A stretch of DNA of 64,000 bases from Davidsoniella eucalypti (lineage: Eukaryota > Ascomycota > Sordariomycetes > Microascales > Ceratocystidaceae). Below, piece after piece: positions 12,282-23,800 of the stretch. The stretch's first letter is position 1. Each line of letters starts with the position of its first letter. The stretch lies in NCBI GenBank assembly GCA_004009845.1, contig RMBW01000073.1, positions 124,001-188,000 of the forward strand, given 5' to 3'. A model generated the notes under the pieces. It made no database searches and was not told the DNA's origin. It worked only from the letters and a program-made list of their open reading frames with translations. Position numbers and translations under genes: made by a program.

Positions 12282-13607
12282 CGAACAGGCTCTTTCCTGA
12301 CTGCTGGTGTCAGTCACAAATAGTAGTATTAGTTGAGACAGCTAGAAGATTCTCGACCGGGAGGACACGAGAAGTTGGGATGAAAGGGAGAGCAGAAAGA
12401 CCGATCAACTTCGACGTGGTACATCACGTGTAGACATCAATATCCCCAATTTTCCCATTACATAGTAGGACACGTGTCGAGATGTAGTTATAGAAAAGGC
12501 AAAGAAAGACTTTGAGCATGGACTGGGCTTTTAAAACACCACCAGGTGGGCAAATAGTCGAAAAGTATTCAATCACTATTGCTACTCCTACTAAAACAAG
12601 CAATTGTCAATGACTAGTCAAAAATTTAACAATTTTCCTAATAAATCTACGCAGGGAATTTTCTTCGGACTAAATATGTCGCACTTAGGGAAAATCAAGC
12701 AGAACCGCTTAGTTGTATACTTCTAGTAAGAGATCTATTTAACCTTGCTTTATTTAGGCAAAGCGTATATCACTAATGTCATTTCTGTGATACTACCGCT
12801 ATTGAGGCGCCTATAGCATGGCAGACGTTGTATGATTTGCCTGGCCCAAAACACCAAAACCAACCGGAAGGAATGTCCCCCGCAAGGAGAATTTTTCTAG
12901 CATACAGGAGAGCATAAATCCATAGCATATAGCCGATTAAAATATGTGCATATACATTGCTTGTAGATAATTTGTTCTGATAAGGAAGAGAAGTGGGCGT
13001 AAGCCAAAGAAAAAAAGACTAAAACAACAGGAAAACTGCAAGTAGCTTACTCCATCCCCCAAAACGGACGATTAAGTTAACAGTGATCCAAGATCTTGTC
13101 GTATTTTACTCCGCAGACGAAGCGAAGACAAGATTAACTGGGCAAAAAGCCTCCCCCCCTTCCGATCCCAACAATAGTCAAGAGCTTGATAGGCTCATCC
13201 GTTGCTTGAAAATCTAAGCGCCTTGGCTAATGGGGCCAAGAGACATAGTAAAGTGCTTGGCATCACGAAATCTGTAACTGGGAAACACTAACAAACAGCA
13301 ACAGAAATTGTAAGGGCAAGTTTAACAACTAGTACCTACTCGGAAAGGGAACGAGGAAAGACGGAGCCCCGTGCATTATGATATGTTCGGGACTCACGGA
13401 GATGGCTTCGTAAACAGGCACTGATCAACATTATCCTTCCCACTAGTAATGCAATCAGCCTATAGCTCATAGCTTATCGGGGCTGACACATAAACCCGAA
13501 CTGTATCTCACGCCCGAGTCGGCAAATGCGAGATATAAAGGCGTCTGTAGGTACACTAGATGTCTCAGGTTTCTTCTTGGTTGTCTTCGTCCTACAGCAA
13601 GAGAGAA

Positions 13608-13623
13608 GGGGGGGGGGGGGGGG
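13608..13623. repeat. Poly-G run, 16 nt
   Basis: Sixteen consecutive G residues lie in a gene-free stretch. Simple sequence of uncertain true length. Confidence 0.9.
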
Positions 13624-15860
13624 TCTCTTGTTTGTTTATCCTTTGCTCTTATACTACAAGCCTCTTGAAATTGAGCTAAACAAAAACAGAAGAATGACAA
13701 CCTAGTTTTCAAGCCTTGAGTATGCATGGCGATCCTATATTCCGGCGGCCATGTTAACGGGCCCCCTCCTTCTTCCTTTCCCTTGCCTGGGCCTGCCCTG
13801 TCCATTCTTCCTTGACCCATTGCTTTATTCTGCAGCGTTGTCCCGGGCGGAAGAAATAGACTTAACTAGTTGAACAGGGAGTCATACCTGCATCTATCTT
13901 GGACTTCCTGAACGAACTCGCACAGCTAAAACGGCTAACATCGTATAAATCAAAGGGTTGCTTGGCTTTTTTCCAGTAGCCTTTTCAAGCTAGTCTGTTT
14001 TATAGTAAGAAATAGAGCACTAAAACTCGATCCTTTGATATAATAGCTGTTGCGTTGCAATTTTCACCAACTACAGGTAGATATACATGTCAAATCATGT
14101 ATACAATGATAAAAGACTTGGATGTATCGTTCTCTCTCTGGCCAAAGCTGGAAGAAGGCTGAACAGGAAAATACCCGCCGACCTCAAATCTAAGGCAGGA
14201 AGCAGAGAAGGGGTCGTTAGACCCCGACACAGATCTGGGAAAGCACCGTGAAATAGAACACCAGTGTATCTTTCCAATAAGAAGTTCTTGGGTATGATTC
14301 AGTTCGAGAAACCGAGACTATGATACTGGATAATGTCTACAGACATGTTATTCCAGCTCAGTTTCTTGGTAGTTATATCCGAAACTCCAACGCATTTTTA
14401 AAAATATACGCTGAAATTATAGTTATATGTATGTCACTTAAAGTGAAGATTAAGTGCTTGTTTTAGCGAGATTGTCTTTTTCTTTACTGCTCCCAGCGAA
14501 ACTTTTAGGCTTCAATCCAACCGATCTGCTGGATACTCTAGCCCGAGTTACATATGTATTTTGGAGATTCTCTGCATTTTTATTTTAAAGAACGGCGCTC
14601 TTGTTATCCACAATAACCTACTCTTTATATGAATTTAGGTCAGATAATTTCATATATCGAAAGCTGTCTTCAACTTTTTTAGTGCCGAGAAGATTAACAT
14701 TGCTGCATTGTGGTAGAATTTGCTCCATGAAGCCAAGAAATAAAATAGAAAGCTACCTAAATATATGATCCAAGAGAATATTGCAGTTTAAGGCCATATT
14801 TAGGAAATCTTACATATAAACGAGATCACGGCGTAAGACGTTTTAGCTCCCATAAACATCCCAATTTGATGGAACTAAGTGATGACCTCATACCTACAGC
14901 CATTGGATCTCAACTGCATATCGACCTTCCATGATCTAAGCTAACAAGAAATGAATGAACCTGCTATGAAAAATCATCAGTAGTCTCGGGATATTTCATG
15001 GTGATTTCCGAAGCTTCAGAGCCTTCGCGCCAATCCTCCTGGTCCTTTAACTGGCTACTTAACCTTTTTTTCCACGTCGGGAGACCATGATTTTTTACAT
15101 AGAGATATACTATCATTACTATTATTCTTCTTACTTTTCTTCCTTTGTCCCTGCATGCCTTTGTGATAACGCTGACGCGAACGAACCGACTTCGCCTTTT
15201 GTACACATAATGGGAATCTTGTCTCCGGATCGTCAATGAGTAGGATCCAGAGCACGAGGGGAATAACATTCAATGAAAGGTAGTAATAAACACCAAGTAT
15301 TTGTTCCTAAAGGGAATAATGGGGATGGAATAGATTGCAACCGCGGAATCAAATACGTCTATAGGAATATTCATGGAGATACTGGGATATATGACGTTGT
15401 GTTATAAGAAAGAAAGAAACATACAAAAGTTCGCTAGAAGAGATAAATATTGGTGGGCTAGTACCGTATGACTGCTCCTCTTCCAGATAGAACTTTGCTA
15501 ACGCTGACGTTTTCCTTCTTTCCCAAGTCTTAAGATCATTGTTTGATTGAGATTCGAAGAGAACCCTGGTTCTATTACTTGTCGTTCATAGGCTTCCTAT
15601 TTATCTAACGAGTAATACACACTTCTTATTTTCCTCGGGGAGGGGTAGCATTAGTCTTACCATTGTTAGTTCTATGTATGTGTTATGTTATTGTCGTAAT
15701 ATGGAGACGTCGATATTGACAGCAAACATATTTCCATTGACCGCAGACTTACGGCCACACACCGATCGTTGTATAAACCCCAACACAGTGAGAAAGAGAG
15801 ACAAAAAAAACATATTTTCCCTCTTCTCTGCCCTGGCGATATACTCCGGCGTAAAGTAAA

Positions 15861-16229
15861 ATGAAGAGTAGGAGAACGAACAACGCCGGGACCAGTATGA
15901 TGCAAGTTCTCCTCATACTTGCATCGGCCGTTATTTTCTTTGCAGCCTGCTCATTCCCATGTAGCGAATGTAGACTGCAGCATTATCTGTATACCACGCT
16001 GCTTATTATAGCTTTCTCTTGCTTGCAGTTGAAAAGAACGGGAGACCGGGTATGTGATTCTTCTAGATCAACAAGGGGCGATGGCCCGCGTCACTGTTAC
16101 ATTGAGATAGCCCAATCCTGCTTCCCTTGTAACCGTAGGAAGAGAAAGAAAAATTCAAGCCCACGTTACCAACTAAGAAATGATCGGTTGTACTGTTTGC
16201 GTTATCAAGGATGGCTGGAACATGCTTAG
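15861..16229 (+). CDS. Hypothetical cysteine-containing small protein (weak)
   Basis: I do not recognise this frame. It has 122 codons and an ATG in an AAAATG context. From residue 13 there is a hydrophobic segment of about 18 residues that could serve as a signal peptide or membrane anchor (MMQVLLILASAVIFFAAC). A second hydrophobic segment follows, then an Arg/Lys-rich half with nine cysteines in total. That pattern would suit a small secreted or membrane protein. However, several meaningless frames of similar length occur in the same gene-poor region, so chance is the simpler explanation. Confidence 0.13.
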   Translation: MKSRRTNNAGTSMMQVLLILASAVIFFAACSFPCSECRLQHYLYTTLLIIAFSCLQLKRTGDRVCDSSRSTRGDGPRHCYIEIAQSCFPCNRRKRKKNSSPRYQLRNDRLYCLRYQGWLEHA

Positions 16230-18739
16230 AACTCTGAGCTGCAGCAACATGGATACGATATACTACTTATATAAGCTTCTGTAACATATATATATAATTA
16301 ACTGTGCACATACATACATTATCCTCACTTGCAGAAAACCCACTACATGTCGACTCAAGTTAGAGGGGCTGGGTCCCATATCAGACCAGGATGATGAAGT
16401 TGCGCAGTAAATATTACCCTTCCTCGGATCTCAAACTAAACTAGTAGTCCTGGCTTGCAAACCCAACAGCCTGGCACGCACTCGACAAACTTATGAGGAT
16501 GCAAATCAGGATCCACGCAACTATCGAAAAAGATTCGGTAAGGAGAAGTATGTAACTACATATGGCCGGATGCCAAAATTAGAGAAACGATAAGATACTC
16601 AAATCTCAAAACAAGCCACAAAATAAGAATGGGAGACTGAGCTAAATAAGTTCTATTGTCGTTGCTAGTAGTATCTAAGCGGCAAATAAAAAGAGAAAAC
16701 AGGTCCTATCTCAAGATTACGACAATAGGAAAAATAAATAGGCATCGTCGCTATGGCCCGTTTTTTTTCTTCCTATCCGCTTCTTAGATTCTGGCGTTTG
16801 TTGGACCTTTTGACGATCTGGGACTAAGCTCGCTACGATCAGCAGCCGCTAAATTAGCCATTTTTGATCAAACATAATTCTAATTTGTCCGTTTTCTCTT
16901 GTCTATTATATACTCATTGTTTGCTTGCTATGATTATATATCCTAGCATTAGCTGATTAACGTGATAAATAAGTATTGATAACAAAATGATCCTAGTAAA
17001 TAGGGTATCGGCGACCATGAGTGAAGTTAGTCTCAAACATCCGTGATCTTAAGATATATCGGCTCGGTTGCGACCAGTAGATAAATCATATTTGGCATTT
17101 TATCATGTACTCATTTCTTTTTCTCGCTTCGACTTTCTGCAACTACGGTGGCCCGGGGTTTATCAACATGCCGTGTTATTGTGCCTATTCGGAGCTTTCG
17201 TACAACGAAGTAAGTTCTTAAGTCACGCTGCTAGTGTTGTTTTATAGCATCACAATGGAGCATGATTAAGTGATGAAATCATGTTATAATTTATAACTAA
17301 GATAACTACCCTATAATCATAAATAGAAGGAGGAAAAAGAAAGTAAAAAAAACTCGGGAAGTCTATTTATCGTCGTCATATGTCGTTGATTGTTGTGACA
17401 CCATCACTCACTAAAATTGGCAATTACCTAAGCGTTGCATCATTTTTGACTGATGCTATTAGATATTGTTGACTCAGGAAATGCGGTAGTTACTTAATCG
17501 GTAATCGTTGATCTGATTTAAAGGGCAGCTACTTCATTATGCATACTTGATCTCAATACAATGTGGATGGCAGTTCGCGAGGTCTTCCACTACTTTTCCT
17601 TACTACATTTTACTTTGGTTTCACCTAGTATGTATTTCTCTATTAACTAGTATAAATTAGTTAGACCGTTTCATCTAGTCCAAAACAATTTCCGAGTAGT
17701 TGGCCTTATGCCATTACTTCCGATGACAAAGAAGGCAAGGAAATCATGTACTTGTTTTTCTAACTATCAAAAGGGAAACCCCTTTAATAAACAAGTTGTA
17801 GTTATACGGTGTTATTATTCAACTTCAGTTTCATATATCATGTTTGTCTAGGTTTACATACCAGCGGGGGTGTATTTTCCCTGTGACTGCTCCCAACTTA
17901 CAAGAAAAAAAATTAAATTACATACAATATATAGTCACAAGATAGTCTTTATCTTATACTTCCTAGCACTATCTTCAGTCCAGCCTTTTATTCCAGCATG
18001 GAGCCAAAATAGTGCGAGAGATACGAGTTTTGAAACACAAGCTTGTTGACGTATCTGTAATTGAGACAAAATCAAGCATGAGATTGCCATTGCCAGTCCT
18101 TTGTGATTCCTATCGCATAGTCCCGATAGCTAACGCTAGTATCAAACGACAAATATAACTCACATATCCTAACAACCAGGACTATTGTTATACTACACAC
18201 ATCAAATGAAATACTGGTATAATTCATTGTATATTATGTCTATATACAATCATATTACAACGCAAATATGTGCGGATCTGTACTAAGAGTCTAAATAGAA
18301 GGCTGGGATGGACGACGGGAAAGTGGAGGGCCAGGACATTCGAACCCCCGATTGTAGCATAGCTTTACTCTACCGTATCATTGACATCACCAGTAACACA
18401 GCAGCGAGACGAGTTACTGGAGAAGGCAGATATAGTTTTAGGCTTCTCGAGAAATCCTGGTCTGTATCAAAGCGCTCTTTTGCGGTTGTGTCTAGCGTTA
18501 CCAAGTCACATTGCGGCATGCACGTCTGTCCGTCAACCAACGGACACTATCTAGCGGACCGGAGAAAGTTACTCAAAGCGGTATCGGTAGCGGTGATATA
18601 GCGGTAGCCGCTGGCTAGACTAGCGTTCGAGGAGGAAGCAATTTGTAGAAGGAAAATGGTCTAGAAAAAGCACAACATGATCAGCCAGAATAAGAGGGCC
18701 GAGGAAAAACTGAGGTCGTAGGCGGGAATATAAAGGGAC

Positions 18740-19158
18740 TTTGTACTTCAGCACCGCACCTTTCAGCACGGTCTTCAAAAAGGTACTTAGCCCCACAAAA
18801 TACCAAGTACTCCTCACTTGGTCTTCAAAAACTACTAGCTGGCAAAGTGTTATATATTCTTATTTTTTTGTCACTATATATTAATGAATATGCACTACAA
18901 CGACATCTTCAATCGAGATATCAAGATTATTTTTTATTTTTTATAGGTCACAAACAGGAGCTTTAGCATTGCAAATTATATTTTAGCTTAGAATTCAGTC
19001 ATGTATGTATACATACATCTTCATAGCTCGATTAATGAAGAAAAAAAACAGTGCTCTGGCAGCTGGCAGCTTTTAAAAACGAAGCGAGAAGTACTTAGTC
19101 TTTTGTGGGCTAAGTACCTTTTTTGAAGTCTTCCTGCTATTTGTGCTGAAGTACAAAA
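18740..19158. repeat. Imperfect long inverted repeat (foldback / MITE-like)
   Basis: The segment 18740-18820 (including TTGTACTTCAGCA, GTCTTCAAAAAGGTACTTAGCCC and CAAGTACTCCTC) recurs in reverse complement at 19081-19158. The arms are about 75-80 nt, with a few mismatches and an indel, and the intervening sequence is about 260 nt and AT-rich. Similarity weakens beyond the arms but may extend further outward on the inner side. No coding sequence lies inside. This fits a non-autonomous foldback or MITE-type element, or a hairpin-forming transcript. Confidence 0.7.
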
Positions 19159-20692
19159 TCCCAATATAAAACAAAAGTTCAGCTGGGATTACCATTGACC
19201 TGAGTCTATTAATACTAGGGTATGGGTCAACAAATTGCTGGGATTCGATAAGAAGAGAAAAAACTTAGCAACAGAAGCAAATAATAACGAGCTTCAACCT
19301 AACTTGGCTCTTACTCTATCTACAATACATGTATCCTAAAGTCTAATAAGATTGTCATATGTACAATACGTGGAGAGTATATTCTTTCATGGTATATGGA
19401 ATTTCTCTATATAATACATATTATCATATAATCAAGTATAATTATTTTTTGAGATAGCCAAATCACATGTAACCTATAATTATTTTTTGTATACATTTAA
19501 TGTAAGCACGGGGCACTAGTTCGTTTTTTCTAAAACACCCAAGGCCGCTACTAAAATCAATAGTACTAAATTCGACATGGACAACTGAGGCGATTGTGAA
19601 AAATCAATGGCGATGTCAGTACTTCCATACTAGCGGCCAAGAAGACTTAAGGGATAAACATTCTACCAGTGTAGGTCTGTATGTAGTTATCATATAATGA
19701 CGAATCTCGTCTTTGCTTAGCCTTTACATCCTAGCTTGATTGAAAGGTGGGCTATTATTAAAACCTAAAATACCGATGTGTCGAGCCGAGGCTTTAAGGG
19801 AATTCTAAGTTAGAAAAAAGGGTAAATATTATCATGGAGGACAAATTAAAACAACGAAGAAAAAATCCAGCCATGCCATTCCTGAGGCGCTACCAGTGTC
19901 ACTATCATGTATATTCACGGCCGTCTCGATTAAGCTAGGTGAAGCTTCAGGTGTATATTTACCCAACAGGTAGTCCTTGTATGTACGTATGCATTGGCCA
20001 GTCGGATTCTTGATGCTGGCTAGTTCTTGCCTGTACCAAACAACAGTCACCGTATGCTGATTCTTGAGGTCTATTGGTAGATCACTAATTCAAAATATAC
20101 GATTAGGAACGCTTAATGTCCATGTTGCCAACAGTGTCATCGACAGGAGCCAAGTAACCTCTCCTCTTCTCACCTTTGCTTTCGATAATTGAAAAGACTG
20201 ATTCGGGCCATACCACCCATATATAAAATATTGACAACTAGCTATTTTCCTCAAAGTCCATATAATAAAAATACTGTTGTCTGTTGATGATAAATATGGT
20301 ATAAGGAAATGCTCACAATAGTATGTATAGTTAACTCCCTCTCCGCTCGCCATCGGTGCCGTAACGGCGTAGCTTCCTCGAGGGGTAAGGCGCAGACAAT
20401 AAATATATTTAGCTACATGATATGTAGAACGATAGATTATATATATCTGAATGCGGACTTCTACTCAAGCTACAGGATAGGAAAAAAAAAAGAAAAAAAG
20501 AAATAGCATCGGAGAATATATATTATCACTGGATTCCCAAAAGATCAAAGCCTATTTTTTGAGAAAACCTATCTGTAGCGGTAGCCGGAAAAAAGAAAAT
20601 AAAAGGGCTGGGCAGAATGATGAAAGGACCTTGGGATCTGTATTTGCTTCTATAATTCCCGCCAAGGCATCCAGGATGATGAAAACGTAGCT

Positions 20693-20838
20693 TGATTTTA
20701 TTTTATTTGATTATATTTTACGTCTACCTAAACCGCTAAGATCATACGACGCCGGATTGGTCACCGGACAGATATTTAAAGTACTCCGCTAGACAAACTC
20801 AATAGCTTTGTATGTGCGGGACGACACCGTCCCCGGAG
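20693..20838. mobile_element. LINE 3'-end fragment, rearranged
   Basis: The part 20741-20838 matches the 3' region of the LINE at 38.8-41.8 kb (its reverse complement at about 39470-39595). It includes an exact 24-base match (CTTTGTATGTGCGGGACGAC and four more bases) and the blocks CCGGACAGATATTTAAAG and GACAAACTCAATA. Immediately to its left, 20693-20735 resembles the LINE tail at 38812-38840 but in the opposite relative orientation. This is a dead fragment. Confidence 0.7.
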
Positions 20839-23800
20839 GGAAGGTTGCAGTAGCAGTGTTCAGGCTTAGTTTGTGATTTTTTCTTCTTTTTTCTGGAAGT
20901 GGTGTAAACTAGTTTTCTCTTTCGTCCCCATGGCGTAGTGATTATACGCCTGGCCGATAGTTGGATCAAATCCAGCTGGAGCAAGACTACTACTGAAGCC
21001 ACCCTATGCTTATGGTAGTGCGTCTGAAGGTTTGGGCAACCTCTCCACACGAAGTTCTGCAGAAGGTAGATTCCAGGTAGTAACCATACTGTTCTAAGAC
21101 GGTTTATAATACAAGGAGCTACAAGATGCTTGGAGGTTTTGAGACAGGTTCCCAACGAGGTGGTTTTTCCCTGAAGGGATTAGAAGTTGAAATGCGCAGG
21201 AATAGCATATAACGAAACCATAACAAATGCTCTGTATCTCAGTGGCCTGTCACTGTTGAGAAGTAGGCTGTCCTTCACCTTACATTATATACTAGTATTA
21301 GTTCAGGGCTGTGTATCTTAGGATACCGAGGTGCTGCATAGCTATTAAAGCTCCATTTCCACCTTAATAAAAATGAATTTATAGAAAAAGTTTTCTCTTT
21401 CTTTTTATCCCGATGATTGGCCCTATTGGAATTTCTACTTGCGGCAATGTAAGAAACCAACTAGTTATTCTAAGTAGAGAAAACTACGGTGGCAACAAAT
21501 AGTAGTATTATACAACTACAAATATATGCAGAGTAGCTATTGAGCTGTAAATAGCATCAAGCCACAATACGAGGCTTACTGATCTTCATGCAGTCAGCCT
21601 ACATTGGAACCATCGAGCGAAACTTCAAGTAAGACCAGAAAGTGATAAACACGCGCCCCAATCGGAGGGAAAGACAGACAAAGATGTCAAAAAGCTACTT
21701 GAGTCTGGGAAGCTTGATTATCCCGAGACAGACAGGATAATTTGTGCAAAACAGCCTAGCTACCTACTAGTCACATATTTGATTGTATATGGGTTGGTAG
21801 CACTATAGTTTCTGATTTGGTCATACATACTAAGCACATCACTCATTATTAACAAAGCTATCATTCTTATATACTTTTCTGCAATGATCCGCGCCTATTT
21901 CCCTAAGTGTATATTAAAAAGAGAACTAGCAAGGCCTTCGGCTATCGGTGGCAAGGTATGTACCTCAAGCGAGGAAAAAGAGGAGCTTGATCACAACTAG
22001 AATGTTGAAGGAGAGGGACAAGGAAGAAAATAGCTGATACTAGCTACTTGTGAGAATGGGCTATCGAGACTAAGAGTAGACGTGCCAGTGAACTAGGAAA
22101 TCAATATCACAGGAACGCACTAGGGGCCTACTAGCGAGCTTCACATTAACGGATATCGGTCCACTAAGAAAGCCAAGTTTCTTGGCCCGAGTCAGTGCTC
22201 TTTTTGGTATGGGGAAGCCTCAAAGCAACAAGGAGCAAGGCTCAAGAATAGCACATAACACTACTTCTACATGTAGTCTAGGTAGTAGAGATCGCCGGAT
22301 TAGCACTAATGCGGCGGGTGAGATCACTATCAGGGCACAGACTAAATAAACGTATGTACCATGCATCGTCACCAAGAGTGATATAACTGCAGATAACTTT
22401 GTCGAGAACTCAAGGACATAGGTTTTGACGTAAGTGGGCAAGGTGGGCTTCTATAACCCTATCTTCTTCGAATCTATGTTGCATTTTGCTCCTATAATAA
22501 ACCAACGTTACCATCGATAATGTACAAGATACAGCATGCTTTTGCACTTTTACTATCACTCGAGGGTGTGCATTGATAGTTTCATATGGTAATTTACTAT
22601 TTATGGGCGTAGAACCTTCTATTCACAGCGCTAGTAATATATTAACCTACTAGACTAAAGAAGAGATCAACCATATAACCTCGATTTTTGCGCACGTGTC
22701 TACCAAGATTTTCTTCATGTCAAGATCTTGAGATTAAGATTTTTTAAGCATTATATCACAGCGTAATACGCCTTGGCTGATATCTTATTCCTAGATTATA
22801 CGCTATATGGCCATAATACGAAGTTATAATGTGTATATAGCGATCATTACGGATTTAAACAGCCGATAGTAGTCAAAAATGAGGATCCACGGTGTTTCCG
22901 AGTGGAGAAGAGCATTAAGAAAAACCTACTCTCGAACTGAGTTAGAGGGCTTTGATAGAAACCAGCAATATATAACTATGTTCAGTCAGAGCCATGCCAT
23001 TCAAGACTACGATTCATTGAGTAGACTGGAATCGAATTTGAGATATAGGGCCCAGCGTAAAGCAAAGGCAAAGAATATATTAACTATCTGCCAGTCGATA
23101 TGACATGACGCTGTTTTGCCAAGTCTTGAATCTAATACGTGTGTCTTTTTTTTTTTCTGGAGCAGAGGGCACTTAGGTAGCCATGACAGGCGGGAGATTC
23201 TCGCCGCACAGCCTCAATATAGCCGCTCTTGAATATAACTATGGGCAAGAAGAGCAATATAAACAACGCGAAACACAACGAGGCTATGGTTGTCGTCTTA
23301 CATTTTCAGGCTGGATTTGTTTTGCATTTCCATATTTTAATGTGCTTATCAGACTAGTTAGTGATAGTTGAAGATTTTGCTCTGGGGTTCTTTTTCTTTT
23401 ATCATGGTAAATGCCGTATTCAAGTGCCGTACGTAACAAAAGGCTCTGGGGTTAAGCTTAGGTAATGTTGAACGAATACTTCTCGTCGTCATCCTTTATG
23501 ATTTTATAGTATAGTTTTTTTTTTGCTATGGATAATCCATCCCCTTCATTTTGATTCGTATTACTAATACCCTTCATCAATGTTCTTGTTATACAGCTAA
23601 GTGAAGACGAACAATAATATTCTATTCATAGAGGTATGACTTGTTGCTTTTTTTTCTCAACTAACACGATTGGAACTAGGGCCGTTTTTTTCCTTCACTT
23701 CGATAAACTTTGTTTCGCTTAATAGTGCATAATTATGAGCCTAACTAAGTGGAGTCAAACACAAATTGACAGAAATGAATGTGTATTATCTCAATACCGA

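Larger units (their letters stand above)
9161..18639. other. Gene-poor stretch
   Basis: About 9.5 kb in which I cannot support a protein gene. Open frames reach at most about 135 codons, have no recognisable domain, and are matched by equally long frames on the other strand. Simple repeats include a (CAACCG)n-like array at 12244-12281 and a run of 16 G at 13608-13623. Two CACGTG sites lie at about 12425 and 12471. One Cys-containing frame at 15861-16229 is listed separately with low confidence. Confidence 0.5.

Noticed and set aside
18308..18380. GGGGGTTCGAATG on the minus strand, like a tRNA B box
   Set aside because: The T stem does not pair properly and no anticodon or acceptor stem can be drawn, so it is at most a degenerate relic.
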